Below, in pieces: positions 1 through 7,344 of a stretch of DNA of 12,459 nt. The stretch is from G963674505 sp964575975. GTDB taxonomy: Bacteria; Desulfobacterota; Desulfobacteria; Desulfobacterales; SKZT01. The notes beneath the pieces were generated by a model. The model made no database searches. It had not been told where the DNA came from and saw only the letters and a list, made by a program, of their open reading frames with translations. The stretch spans positions 1 through 12,459 of the forward strand of contig CAZNTU010000167.1 in assembly GCA_964575975.1 (NCBI GenBank), in the 5' to 3' direction. Position 1 is the first letter of the stretch. Each line of letters opens with the position of its first letter. The translations under genes and the position numbers were made by a program.

Positions 1-28
1 CCCCCTAGCCCCCCTCAAGGGGGGAATT
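1..28. repeat. GC-rich hairpin at the window edge
   Basis: A run of C at 9-14 followed by T is mirrored by A and a run of G at 19-24, giving a stem of 6-7 bp around a TCAA-type turn. A second C5 run precedes it (1-5) and AATT follows. This resembles the short C/G-run palindromes that occur as interspersed intergenic repeats in many genomes. It could also be the tail of a terminator for a gene lying outside the window, but there is no T-run on the plus strand. Only the hairpin itself is seen; the repeat interpretation is inference. Confidence 0.4.
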
Positions 29-82
29 GCACCGCCGCCCAACCGCACAGCTCGATATTTTTTACCTTTTCTTGATTTTGGA

Positions 83-400
83 TTGAAATTTACCTTGCCT
101 CGTGATAAGAAATTGCAACTTAAAATCATTTTGGATTTACCTCAACAGAAGGTTCTCTTGATAAAATCGGGATTTCATGACAAGGCTGGCATATCCCCGC
201 TCGGTCGAATGGACCGGGTTCTCTCCGCGTTGTCCGACCCCGGAGTGCCGGTCGCGACGGCGTTTGCGCGACCGGACAACTGGGCCTCGCAGCGGGCATT
301 CGCCAAGGCCGGCTTCCGCGACGACAGGGAATTTGACGACGTCCCGAGCGGACGATACGTGCTTACGGTGCGTCACCGCCAGGAGGGGCAGGTCGCATGA
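83..400 (+). pseudogene. GNAT acetyltransferase, C-terminal remnant
   Basis: The reading frame opens at a TTG (position 83) with no convincing ribosome binding site. Its first 35-40 residues are Lys/Leu-rich and resemble no part of an acetyltransferase. From about residue 42 (near position 207) it becomes the typical C-terminal part of a GNAT N-acetyltransferase: a D-P-x-V strand, then PDNWASQRAFAKAGF, which is the usual P-x-N-x-(A/S)-x-x-x-x-x-K-x-G-F helix and strand, then RYVLTVR at the end. The acetyl-CoA binding loop (Q/R-x-x-G-x-G/A) is absent. At 105 residues, about 65 of them GNAT-like, it is well short of the usual 150-180. The gene is therefore read as 5'-truncated, with AT-rich unrelated DNA joined in front. 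Its stop overlaps the methyltransferase start as ATGA, so the two were probably translationally coupled in the ancestral operon. A functional acetyltransferase is unlikely. Confidence 0.6.
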
Positions 401-1182
401 ACCAAGCCGTTTCCCGCTTCCGGGAGATCTTCTTCGAGGTCTACGAAAACCTTCCCCGGCAAGGTCCCGGCAACCGCACATGCGCCGCCAGGGCTCTCGG
501 TCTTTGCCGCGAACTTGAAGAATCCCCCGCTATCCTCGATTTGGGGTGCGGCGTCGGCGGACAGACCTTTCATCTCGCCCAAGAGCTTTCGTCAGGAACC
601 ATCCTGGCGATCGACAGCCATGCGCCGAGCATCGAACGGCTGCGGGCGGCTATCGCGGAGCGCGGCCTCTCGCATCGCGTCAGCGCGATCATTGGCGATA
701 TGGCTCATCCGGAACAGCCGCTTGAAAGTTTCGATCTCGTCTGGTCGGAAGGCGCACTCTACAGCATCGGACTCCGGAACGCCCTCCGCGTCTGCCACGA
801 CATGCTGCGCCCCGGCGGCTACCTTGCGTTTACCGACGCGATTTGGCGCAAGGAGAACCCGCCTCCCGCAGTCAAAGCCAGTTTCGATTTGGACTACCCG
901 ACCATGGGATGGCTCGACGATGATGTGGCAATGATACAAGACTGCGGTTTCGAGATCATAGGGCATTTCACCCTGCCTGACGAAGCGTGGTGGGACGATT
1001 TCTACACCCCTATGGAGACTCGTATTGCGGAGTTGCGCGACAAATATGCCGACGATGTTGAAGCCTCGGGCATACTCGACCAACTGGCCGAGGAACCCGA
1101 GATGCACCGCCGCCATTCCGCCTTTTACGCCTATGAGTTCTTCGTGGCGCGCCGCCCTTTTCGCAGTCGCGACCCGAGATGA
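397..1182 (+). CDS. Class I SAM-dependent methyltransferase
   Basis: A 261-residue cytosolic enzyme expected to transfer a methyl group from S-adenosylmethionine to an unidentified small-molecule or protein acceptor. Motif I is ILDLGCGVGGQT at residues 46-57, the glycine-rich SAM loop. It is followed by an acidic strand end (AIDSHAPSIE), which would hold the ribose hydroxyls, then IIGDM and FDLVWSEGALY, and the post-motif LRPGGYLAFTD. This order is that of the UbiE/Methyltransf_11-like superfamily. The C-terminal third (about 160-250) carries a W-x-x-D-F-Y-T-P-M stretch, probably part of the substrate cap. The start at 397 is supported by AGGAGG at 381-386 and by the ATGA overlap with the preceding acetyltransferase remnant. 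No catalytic acceptor-specific residues are recognisable, so the substrate is unknown. The length is normal and I see no disruption. Confidence 0.88.
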   Translation: MNQAVSRFREIFFEVYENLPRQGPGNRTCAARALGLCRELEESPAILDLGCGVGGQTFHLAQELSSGTILAIDSHAPSIERLRAAIAERGLSHRVSAIIGDMAHPEQPLESFDLVWSEGALYSIGLRNALRVCHDMLRPGGYLAFTDAIWRKENPPPAVKASFDLDYPTMGWLDDDVAMIQDCGFEIIGHFTLPDEAWWDDFYTPMETRIAELRDKYADDVEASGILDQLAEEPEMHRRHSAFYAYEFFVARRPFRSRDPR

Positions 1183-1373
1183 TCGAAGCGCTCCAGCCTT
1201 TGCCAAGACGCTGCGCGGCCGAGCTTAAGAGTTAATACTCGACGGAAGGAGCCAAGGGAATGTTTTTCCGGCATGTAAACCACGAAGTCGGACTTTTGGC
1301 TTGCTGAAACAGGAAAGCGTATGCTGACAAGGTTTTTGCATAGGAGCGAGAAAAGCCGCACGGCTGAATACCA
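1183..1373. other. Intergenic stretch with no supported gene
   Basis: These 191 bases separate the methyltransferase from the AT-rich membrane protein. I see no ribosome-bound start, tRNA or obvious terminator. A small perfect stem (AGCCG, CA, CGGCT) lies at 1354-1365, only 8 bases before the next start codon. Several minus-strand frames stay open here for 65-80 codons, but none has family-like features, and they overlap one another in different frames. The stretch may hold the promoter of the following gene; no clear -35/-10 pair stands out. Confidence 0.4.
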
Positions 1374-1886
1374 ATGAACAGAGAATATTCAGACTCGTTA
1401 TTCCCCTGTGGGATAGGGGCAAGCTTTATCTTCACCCTCTTGGCGTTAATGCTTGGAGGGTCGTTGGTCGGCATATTCGCAGGACCATTTCAGGAACAGA
1501 AGAACCTCGAACAAGGTGGCGGGATAATACTTCTTTTTATTGTCCTTGTGATAGTGGTTGGCCCAATTGTCTACAACAAGAGAATATCGCGTTTTGAAAA
1601 GGGAAGAACTCCTCTTAAGACAATTGATCATTTCGGTATCGTCCAAGGTCTCAGAGGGAGTTTTATCAGGTTGCTTTTATACGAGGAAGGCTTGGAAATC
1701 AGAGCTTTTTACCATCGTTATTATATCCCCTTTGACAAAATTGTCGGTGTTTCAATTGAAAGATTATTATTCAGTACTCGTCTCAACATTGAAAGCACAA
1801 TAAGAGGAGCTCCCTGTTTTCTGACATTGCCCGACAGCCAGCAATCATATTTGGCTTCAATCATTCAAAACAAAATAGGGAAGTAG
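1374..1886 (+). CDS. Hypothetical two-helix membrane protein
   Basis: A 170-residue protein I cannot assign to a named family. Two hydrophobic segments are clear: roughly residues 13-37 and 51-67, separated by a short polar loop, so it should sit in the inner membrane. The remaining hundred residues look like a small cytoplasmic domain rich in alternating hydrophobic strands (for example LLLYEEGLEIRAF, then YYIPFDKIVGVSI). That pattern is reminiscent of bacterial PH-like domains attached to a membrane anchor; this is an impression, not an identification. The ATG at 1374 has no good Shine-Dalgarno sequence; GGAG at 1343-1346 is too distant. Codon choice is clearly AT-richer than in the methyltransferase before it and the pot genes after it, suggesting separate acquisition. 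It runs convergently towards potD. Confidence 0.6.
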   Translation: MNREYSDSLFPCGIGASFIFTLLALMLGGSLVGIFAGPFQEQKNLEQGGGIILLFIVLVIVVGPIVYNKRISRFEKGRTPLKTIDHFGIVQGLRGSFIRLLLYEEGLEIRAFYHRYYIPFDKIVGVSIERLLFSTRLNIESTIRGAPCFLTLPDSQQSYLASIIQNKIGK

Positions 1887-2023
1887 ATATCTGGAAAGTT
1901 TTTTGAAAAACGGGAAGCGAATAGCGATCAGGAAAAAAAGGCTTAGGCTGCGGACATCCCATAAAAAGGATGGCAGGGCTTGTCGGGGCAGGCCCCTGCG
2001 CCTGCCCCGACGAACAGCGAAGA
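1887..2023. other. Convergent intergenic region
   Basis: This is the space between the membrane-protein gene (plus) and potD (minus). It holds an AT-rich perfect stem at 1898-1911 (GTTTTT, TG, AAAAAC), which could act as a weak terminator for the plus-strand gene, and the strong GC hairpin described separately. A plus/minus open frame crosses the region but is a shadow of potD in another frame. Confidence 0.4.
1982..2011 (-). terminator. Terminator-like hairpin after potD
   Basis: GTCGGGGCAGG at 1982-1992 pairs perfectly with CCTGCCCCGAC at 2001-2011, an 11-bp GC-rich stem with an 8-base loop. It begins 12 bases past the potD stop. On the minus strand the T-run (CTTTTTA) comes only about 15 bases after the stem. 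It is therefore not a canonical intrinsic terminator, but it is well placed to end the pot transcript or protect its 3' end. Confidence 0.55.
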
Positions 2024-3058
2024 TCAGTTCCCCGTCTTGAGTTTTTCCCAATATTTTTCGTAGATCAGGATGGCCTCGCCCAAGTCGATCTGGAATTCGC
2101 CTCTGTCCATGTCTTCGGTGTCGGGGAAGACGATTTTGTTGTTTTTCAAATCGTCTTCCAACAAGGCCGTGGCTGAGGCGTTGGCCGGGGCGTAGCCCAC
2201 GTATTCGCAGATCCGTTTGGCCATGTCCGGACGCAGAATGTAGTCGATGAAACGGTGGGCGTTGTCCTTGTTCGGGGCGTTGACTGGAACGATCATGTTG
2301 TCCACCCAGAAGATGGCGCCTTCCTTGGGGTAGCTGTACGAAACGGAAGGGTTTTCCTGGGAGGCCATGTAGATCTCGCCATTCCAGATCATCCCGGCCA
2401 CCACTTCCTGGTTGAGGAAGGCCTGTTTGGGCGAATCCGCGGCAAACAGACGGATGTTGGGCATCAGTGTTTTGAGTTTCTCGTAAGCCTGTTCGATATG
2501 TGCCGGGTCCGTGTCGTTGACCGAATAGCCCAGCACCTTGAGCCCCACGCCGAACACCTCCCGGATGTCGTCGTTGAACACCAGCCGGCCTTTGAATTTG
2601 GGGTCGAACAGGTCGGCCCAAGAGGCCACCTCCTCCTTTTTAATCTTGTCCGCATTGTAGCCGATGGCGGTCGAACCCCAGACATACGGGACACTGAAGG
2701 CGTTGCCCGGATCGTAGGGTTTGTCGAGCAGACGTTTGTCTATATGTTTGAAATTGGGCAGCTTGGTTTTATCGACGGGACTCAGCAGCCCGTCCTTTCT
2801 CATTTTATGCACGAAATAGGTGGAGGGGAAAACCACGTCGTAGCCGCCGCCTTTGAGGATCTTCAGACGAGCGTACATGGCTTCGTTGTTTTCGTAGGTG
2901 GCGTACACCACCTTGATACCCGTGTCTTTCTGGAAAGAGGCGATCACCTCGTCCGGAAGATACTCGGTCCAGTTGTACACATAGACTTGAGGCTGGTCCG
3001 CGGCAAAGACAGGCGAGGCCAGCACGAGTGCCATCATCGCAAAAAGCAGTTTTTTCAT
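2024..3058 (-). CDS. potD: Spermidine/putrescine ABC transporter, periplasmic binding protein
   Basis: This is the substrate-binding component of the polyamine importer, acting in the periplasm and delivering spermidine or putrescine to PotB/PotC. The protein is 344 residues, the usual PotD/PotF length. It starts with a lipid-free Sec signal peptide (MKKLLFAMMALVLASPVFA, cleavage expected after AFA-like residues). The mature part opens with VYVYNWTEYLPDEVIASF, the diagnostic start of this family (SBP_bac_8/PotD group), then YDVVFPSTYFV, VPYVWGSTAIGYN and W-N-G-E, which are typical of the ligand cleft. The start at 3058 is chosen over an upstream ATG at 3091. It has AAGGAG eight bases upstream, begins the signal peptide directly, and overlaps the potC stop as ATGA. 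It is last in the operon, followed by a GC hairpin. Whether it prefers spermidine or putrescine cannot be told by eye. Confidence 0.93.
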   Translation of the reverse strand: MKKLLFAMMALVLASPVFAADQPQVYVYNWTEYLPDEVIASFQKDTGIKVVYATYENNEAMYARLKILKGGGYDVVFPSTYFVHKMRKDGLLSPVDKTKLPNFKHIDKRLLDKPYDPGNAFSVPYVWGSTAIGYNADKIKKEEVASWADLFDPKFKGRLVFNDDIREVFGVGLKVLGYSVNDTDPAHIEQAYEKLKTLMPNIRLFAADSPKQAFLNQEVVAGMIWNGEIYMASQENPSVSYSYPKEGAIFWVDNMIVPVNAPNKDNAHRFIDYILRPDMAKRICEYVGYAPANASATALLEDDLKNNKIVFPDTEDMDRGEFQIDLGEAILIYEKYWEKLKTGN

Positions 3059-3825
3059 TTTCTTTTCTCCTTCACAAGAAGATGGGAACAAAACACGCTC
3101 GCCAAGGTAAACGTAAACAATAGAGTGGACAGGGCGTTCACCTCGGGTTTCACCCCCAGGCGAACCATGGAATAGATCTTGAGGGGCAGAATGTCGTAAT
3201 TCGGCCCGGTCACGAAAAAACTCACGATCACGTCATCCAGGGAAAGGGTGAAACTCACCAGCCAACCCGCCATAACCGCAGGCAGGATCAGGGGGAGCAC
3301 GATGCGGGCTAGAATCTGGAATTCCCCCGCCCCCAGATCCCGGGCCGCGTCGGTTATAGATCGGTCGAAGCCCCGCAGACGCGCATACACGATAGTCGTT
3401 GCAAAGGGAAAGCTGAAGGTGACGTGGGCCAGAAGCAATGTGAGAAAGCCAGGTTTCATGCCGATTAGAACGAAAAAACCGAGCAGGGATATCCCCATCA
3501 CGATATCCGGACTCATCATCACGCAGAAAATCAGGGTGTGCATCACCTTGCGCCCGGTAAAACGGTACCAGTAGAACACCACGGCGGCCAGGGTTCCCAA
3601 AACGCAGGACAGTACGCTGGAAATCACGGCCACGGTCATGGAATTCACGAAGGCGTCCATGAGCAGGCTGTTGTCGAACAGATGGCCGTACCATTTCAGG
3701 GAGAAGCCCCGCCACACCGTGGAATACCGTGAATCGTTGAACGAGAAGACGATGAGGATCAGCACGGGAACATACAGAAACAGATACACCAGCGTCAAAT
3801 AGGAGGCTCCGAACAGTCGTTTCAT
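3055..3825 (-). CDS. potC: Spermidine/putrescine ABC transporter, permease PotC
   Basis: This is an inner-membrane permease subunit that pairs with PotB to form the translocation channel. The 256-residue product has about six hydrophobic segments, beginning with YLTLVYLFLYVPVLILIVFSFND, the typical first helix of PotC-like permeases. The ABC permease EAA-type loop that contacts the PotA ATPase is visible as ITDAARDLGAGEFQILARIVLPLILP. The start is the ATG at 3825, which overlaps the potB stop as ATGA and has GGAG eight bases upstream. An open frame continues further upstream to 4056, but that part lies inside potB in another frame. Its TGA stop at 3055-3057 overlaps the potD start. The order A-B-C-D and the overlaps point to one coupled transcript. 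Confidence 0.93.
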   Translation of the reverse strand: MKRLFGASYLTLVYLFLYVPVLILIVFSFNDSRYSTVWRGFSLKWYGHLFDNSLLMDAFVNSMTVAVISSVLSCVLGTLAAVVFYWYRFTGRKVMHTLIFCVMMSPDIVMGISLLGFFVLIGMKPGFLTLLLAHVTFSFPFATTIVYARLRGFDRSITDAARDLGAGEFQILARIVLPLILPAVMAGWLVSFTLSLDDVIVSFFVTGPNYDILPLKIYSMVRLGVKPEVNALSTLLFTFTLASVFCSHLLVKEKRK

Positions 3826-4685
3826 AGGTCTTTCTCCACCGAAGCGTTTTCCATGCGCTTGCGGACTCCGAAGTACAGCAGCATCAGAACCAGCATAGAC
3901 AAGCTGAGAAACACGCTGGCAGCGGATCCGAAGGGCCAGTTCCCGGCTGTCAGGAACTGGTTCTTGATGAAGTTGCCGATCAGCATGGATTTGGCTCCGC
4001 CCAGCAAATCCGGGATATAAAACAGTCCCATGGCCGGAAGGAACACCATGATGCAACCGGCTACCACGCCGGGCAAAGACAGGGGCCAGACGACTCGAAC
4101 GAATATCTGGAAAGAACCGGCCCCCAGATCCCTGGCCGCCTCGATCAGCCGTTGGTCCATCTTTTCAAGGGACGCGTAAAGTGGAAGAATCATGAAGGGC
4201 AGCAGGGAATACACCAGCCCGGCATACACGGCCCCGTCCGTATACATCAGAGTCAGCGGTTCGTGGATCAGCCCCAGGGCCGTCAGCACGGAATTGATCA
4301 CCCCGTTGGCCTTGAGCAGGATCACCAGTGCATAGGTTCGGACCAGGGAACTGGTCCAGAAGGGAACGATCACCAGAACCAGCAGGAAAGAACGCATGGA
4401 TTTGTCGGAGCGGCTGATGATCCAGGCAAATGGATAGCCGACGACCAGGCAGATAAGAGTGCTGAAAAAGGAATAGCTCAGACTTTTCGTGAAAATCTTG
4501 AAATACACGGGCTCGAACAGGTGAACGTAATGATCCGGGGTGAACGGAAGGGCCACGAACCGGGATTCGTCTCTGGAGAGAAAGCTGATTATCACCACCA
4601 GAAGATTGGGCGCCAGAATGAACACTACAATCCATGCCGAAATTATAAATATCGCGGCGTATTTGAAGGAGAGCAACCTATTCAT
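3822..4685 (-). CDS. potB: Spermidine/putrescine ABC transporter, permease PotB
   Basis: This is the second inner-membrane permease of the polyamine importer, 287 residues with about six transmembrane helices. The first is the N-terminal YAAIFIISAWIVVFILAPNL. A large periplasmic loop follows with PDHYVHLFEPVYFKIFTKSL, matching the usual PotB/PotH layout. The coupling loop LIEAARDLGAGSFQIFVRVVWPLSLPGV is present and intact. The start ATG at 4685 overlaps the end of potA by eight bases (potA stops with TAG at 4678-4680), and its own stop overlaps potC. There is no sign of damage. Confidence 0.93.
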   Translation of the reverse strand: MNRLLSFKYAAIFIISAWIVVFILAPNLLVVIISFLSRDESRFVALPFTPDHYVHLFEPVYFKIFTKSLSYSFFSTLICLVVGYPFAWIISRSDKSMRSFLLVLVIVPFWTSSLVRTYALVILLKANGVINSVLTALGLIHEPLTLMYTDGAVYAGLVYSLLPFMILPLYASLEKMDQRLIEAARDLGAGSFQIFVRVVWPLSLPGVVAGCIMVFLPAMGLFYIPDLLGGAKSMLIGNFIKNQFLTAGNWPFGSAASVFLSLSMLVLMLLYFGVRKRMENASVEKDL

Positions 4686-5775
4686 CGGGCAGGACCACCT
4701 CCCAGCCGTCGATCCAGCTCAGACACACGTCTTCGCCCGGCGCGTAGTAGATATCTTCCGCATCCTCGTTGAAGAACTCCGTGGCGAACACCTCCTGGCC
4801 GCTGGACAGTCGGATTCTCAGATCCACGGTGGTGCCCTTGTAGATCAGATCCTGCACTTTTCCGGCCAGAAGGGGCGGCTCGCAGGATTCCTCGCCCAGA
4901 CGCTCCACCTTCATGTCTTCGGGCCTAAGGAGAACTTTCACGGGATCGCCCGGTGAAAAACGTCCGGTGTTTTCAAGGTTCATGGCCACCCCCGCAACGG
5001 TCGCGTCCATGCGTTTTCCGTTGACGGACGCAACGACCCCGTCAAAGACGTTGCTTTCCCCCACGAAACTGGCCACGAACATGTTTACGGGTTTTTCGTA
5101 GATGGCCTTGGGAGTTCCGTCCTGTTCGATGCGTCCGTGATTCATCACAACCACGCGGTCCGACATGGTCAGGGCTTCTTCCTGGTCATGGGTCACGAAA
5201 ACGAAGGTAATTCCCAATTTGCGGTGCAGTTGTTTAAGTTCGATGCGCATGTCCTTGCGCAGGCGGTAATCCAGAGCGGACAGGGGTTCGTCCAGAAGGA
5301 GGATCAGGGGTTCGTTCACGATGGCCCGGGCAATGGCCACCCGCTGCTGCTGTCCGCCGGACAGCTGAAAAATCCTGCGGTTTTCCAGCCCCGACAGCTT
5401 GACCATGGCAAGGGCTTCCGCCACCTTTTCGCGGATCAGAGACTTCGCGTTTTTTTTGAGGGTCAAGCCGAAGGCGATGTTCTCGAACACGTTCATGTGG
5501 GGAAACAAGGCGTAACTCTGGAAAACCGTATTCACGTCCCTTTGGCTGGCCGGAATGCGAGTGTGATTTTTTCCGTCGATGATCACATCCCCGCTGTCGC
5601 AGGTTTCAAGGCCCGAGATCAGCCGCAGGATCGTGGTCTTTCCGCAGCCCGAGGGGCCTAGAATGGTCAGGAATTCCCCGGAATGAACCTCAAGATGGAT
5701 ATCCCTCACAGCCCAATGATCGTGGAACTGCTTTCCGACCCCTTTTAATTGTATGACCGCCTGTTTCATCCCCAT
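4678..5775 (-). CDS. potA: Spermidine/putrescine ABC transporter, ATP-binding protein
   Basis: This is the cytoplasmic ATPase that powers polyamine import through PotB/PotC. Counting from the ATG at 5775 it has 365 residues. Walker A is GPSGCGKTT (40-48), the Q-loop is FQSYALFPH (about 85-93), the ABC signature is LSGGQQQ (138-144), Walker B is LILLLDEP (157-164), the D-loop is SALD, and the switch histidine is H196 in FVTHDQEEA. The C-terminal part from about 235 is a TOBE-like regulatory domain, as in PotA/FbpC-type ATPases. Two in-frame starts exist. The ATG at 5769 lies nine bases after AAGGA and has the better spacing, while 5775 is only three bases from it, so the true protein may begin at MKQAV. 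It is the first gene of the operon, about 20-25 bases downstream of the predicted transcription start. Confidence 0.94.
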   Translation of the reverse strand: MGMKQAVIQLKGVGKQFHDHWAVRDIHLEVHSGEFLTILGPSGCGKTTILRLISGLETCDSGDVIIDGKNHTRIPASQRDVNTVFQSYALFPHMNVFENIAFGLTLKKNAKSLIREKVAEALAMVKLSGLENRRIFQLSGGQQQRVAIARAIVNEPLILLLDEPLSALDYRLRKDMRIELKQLHRKLGITFVFVTHDQEEALTMSDRVVVMNHGRIEQDGTPKAIYEKPVNMFVASFVGESNVFDGVVASVNGKRMDATVAGVAMNLENTGRFSPGDPVKVLLRPEDMKVERLGEESCEPPLLAGKVQDLIYKGTTVDLRIRLSSGQEVFATEFFNEDAEDIYYAPGEDVCLSWIDGWEVVLPDE

Positions 5776-5800
5776 CCATCCTTTTCTTAAAAGCGATGGA

Positions 5801-5828
5801 TTTTTATAATTATTGGAAAGAATGTCAA
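5801..5828 (-). promoter_or_regulatory. Promoter of potABCD
   Basis: On the minus strand a perfect -35 TTGACA (5823-5828) is followed after 16 bases by TAAAAA (5801-5806), close to a sigma-70 -10 box. Transcription would begin near 5794, giving a leader of roughly 20-25 bases before potA. A second TTGACA lies 21 bp further upstream (5844-5849). Confidence 0.6.
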
Positions 5829-5907
5829 CCGTTTACCGGCGTTTGTCAAAAAATCGGTTGCCATAACGGTTTCTTTTTGAAAATAATGCCGACGTAAAAA
5901 CGTTTTT
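5823..5907. promoter_or_regulatory. Divergent control region with repeated and inverted motifs
   Basis: This 168-bp gap between potA and the divergent regulator is dense in short repeats. TTGACA occurs twice on the minus strand, two helical turns apart (5823-5828 and 5844-5849). CAACCG (5826-5831) faces CGGTTG (5855-5860), AACCGTT (5827-5833) faces AACGGTT (5865-5871), and a perfect 12-bp palindrome AAAAACGTTTTT lies at 5896-5907. A weak plus-strand promoter (TTGCCA at 5858-5863, AATAAT at 5882-5887) could drive the regulator. Which protein binds here cannot be decided by eye; the divergent response regulator is the obvious candidate. Confidence 0.4.
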
Positions 5908-5943
5908 CGTTACGATGCGCAAATACGAAAAAGAGGTCGATCT

Positions 5944-7344
5944 TTGGCGAAGATATTGATCGTAGACGACGATAAAAGCATGAACGAAGCTCTGTCGAGG
6001 GTCATCAGGAACAGAACGGGCCACGAGGTCGATACCTGCCTCAAGCTCGAGGAGGCTTTCGAAGCCGTAAGATCGTCCGCCTACGACGTTGTTTTCCTAG
6101 ACGTCCGCATGCCCGACGGAGACGGAATCAAGGCTCTTCCGATATTCAGGGACAGTCCGTCCAAGCCCGAAATAATCGTCCTGACCGGCGAACCCGACAA
6201 GTTCGGCGCGAAGCAGGCGATCGAATGCGGGGCTTGGGACTATCTGGTCAAGCCTTTCGACATTCCGTCCATGCTGAAGCCGCTCGAGCAGGCGATCAAG
6301 TACAGAACCGAGAAAATAAAATCTTTTGATGCCCGGGATCTGAATCTGGAAGGACTGGTCGGGTCGGGCTTTCAAATGAAAAAGTGCCTGGAAAAAGTCG
6401 CCTTGGCCGCCAAATCGGAGGCGAACGTGCTGATAACCGGCGCCACCGGCACGGGAAAGGAACTCTTCGCGAAAACTATTCACAGAAACAGCGAAAGGGC
6501 CGGGAACGATTTTCAGGTGGTCGATTGCACCGTAATACCCGAGACCCTTGCCGAAAGCATTTTGTTCGGCCACGAGAAAGGTTCGTTCACGGACGCCGTC
6601 GCGCAAAAAGAGGGTATCGTTCAAAAGGCCCACAAAGGCACTCTCTTTCTGGACGAAATCGGAGACCTTCCCTGGAACATCCAGAAAAAGTTCCTCAGAT
6701 TTCTGGAGGAACGCACCTATAGACGTATCGGAGGCAAAGAGGAAATCAAGTGCGACTTCCGCCTGGTCGCGGCGACCAACCGCGACTTAGGAAAGATGGT
6801 GGAAAACGGCGAGTTCCGAAAAGACCTGCTCTTCCGGCTAAAGGGCATCGACCTGGAGATTCCCCCCTTGAAGGAACGCAAAGAGGATATTGGCCCGCTG
6901 ACGAATTTCTATCTGGAGAAGCTGCGCGAAAAATACGACATCGAAAAAAAGCGGCTTTCCGACACCTTTTTAAAATGCCTCTCCTCCTATTCCTGGCCGG
7001 GAAACGTCCGGCAACTCATCGACGCCCTCAAGCACGCCCTGAACGCGGCCGAAGGAGCCGCCAACCTGTTCCCCAACCACTTGCCGGTGGAAATTCGAAT
7101 CGAAACGGCGCAAAGCGGCCTTGAAACGAAAGCGGAAAACGAAATCGCATCCGAGGATTTCGCATCGGAAGTGAAAATCCCGAATTGGAAAGCCTATCGC
7201 GCACGGGAATTGGCCCGCGTAGAGGAAGCCTATCTTAGAAAACTGATGGAGGCCGCCGGTAAAGACATTCAAAAAGCCATGGATATTTCGGGCCTGTCGC
7301 GCTCGCGCTTGTACGGGCTTTTGGCCCGTTACAAGATTTTATGA
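5944..7344 (+). CDS. Sigma-54-dependent response regulator (NtrC family)
   Basis: This is a transcription activator that, once phosphorylated, should hydrolyse ATP to open sigma-54 promoters. It has 466 residues in three domains. The receiver (1-120) has acidic pocket D8-D10, phospho-acceptor D53 in FLDVRMPDGDG, the LTG threonine and the VKPF lysine. The AAA+ domain (about 140-380) has Walker A GATGTGKE (166-173), Walker B LFLDEIGDL (D237, E238), ATNRDL and the R-finger-type FRKDLLFRLKG. The C-terminal Fis-type helix-turn-helix is at about 432-466 (KDIQKAMDISGLSRSRLYGLLARY). The sigma-54 contact loop is GSFTDA at 213-218 rather than GAFTGA, keeping the F-T core. The TTG start at 5944 is supported by AGAGG seven bases upstream and because it begins the receiver strand exactly. 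No histidine kinase is encoded in the window, so the regulator is an orphan here. It is divergent from potABCD. Confidence 0.92.
   Translation: MAKILIVDDDKSMNEALSRVIRNRTGHEVDTCLKLEEAFEAVRSSAYDVVFLDVRMPDGDGIKALPIFRDSPSKPEIIVLTGEPDKFGAKQAIECGAWDYLVKPFDIPSMLKPLEQAIKYRTEKIKSFDARDLNLEGLVGSGFQMKKCLEKVALAAKSEANVLITGATGTGKELFAKTIHRNSERAGNDFQVVDCTVIPETLAESILFGHEKGSFTDAVAQKEGIVQKAHKGTLFLDEIGDLPWNIQKKFLRFLEERTYRRIGGKEEIKCDFRLVAATNRDLGKMVENGEFRKDLLFRLKGIDLEIPPLKERKEDIGPLTNFYLEKLREKYDIEKKRLSDTFLKCLSSYSWPGNVRQLIDALKHALNAAEGAANLFPNHLPVEIRIETAQSGLETKAENEIASEDFASEVKIPNWKAYRARELARVEEAYLRKLMEAAGKDIQKAMDISGLSRSRLYGLLARYKIL

Noticed and set aside
1857..2621. 254-codon minus-strand open frame
   Set aside because: It overlaps potD in another frame, is rich in Arg/Gly/Gln from GC-biased shadow reading, and has no family features.
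2255..3175. 306-codon plus-strand open frame opposite potD
   Set aside because: Antisense shadow of potD; Val/His/Gly-rich composition and no ribosome site.
3823..4056. Upstream extension of potC to an earlier ATG
   Set aside because: The extension lies entirely inside potB in another frame; the ATGA overlap and GGAG support the start at 3825.
5844..5875. Sigma-54 promoter for the pot operon
   Set aside because: A TGGCA on the minus strand is present, but the base pair ten bases after GG is TT instead of GC, so the -24/-12 pattern fails.
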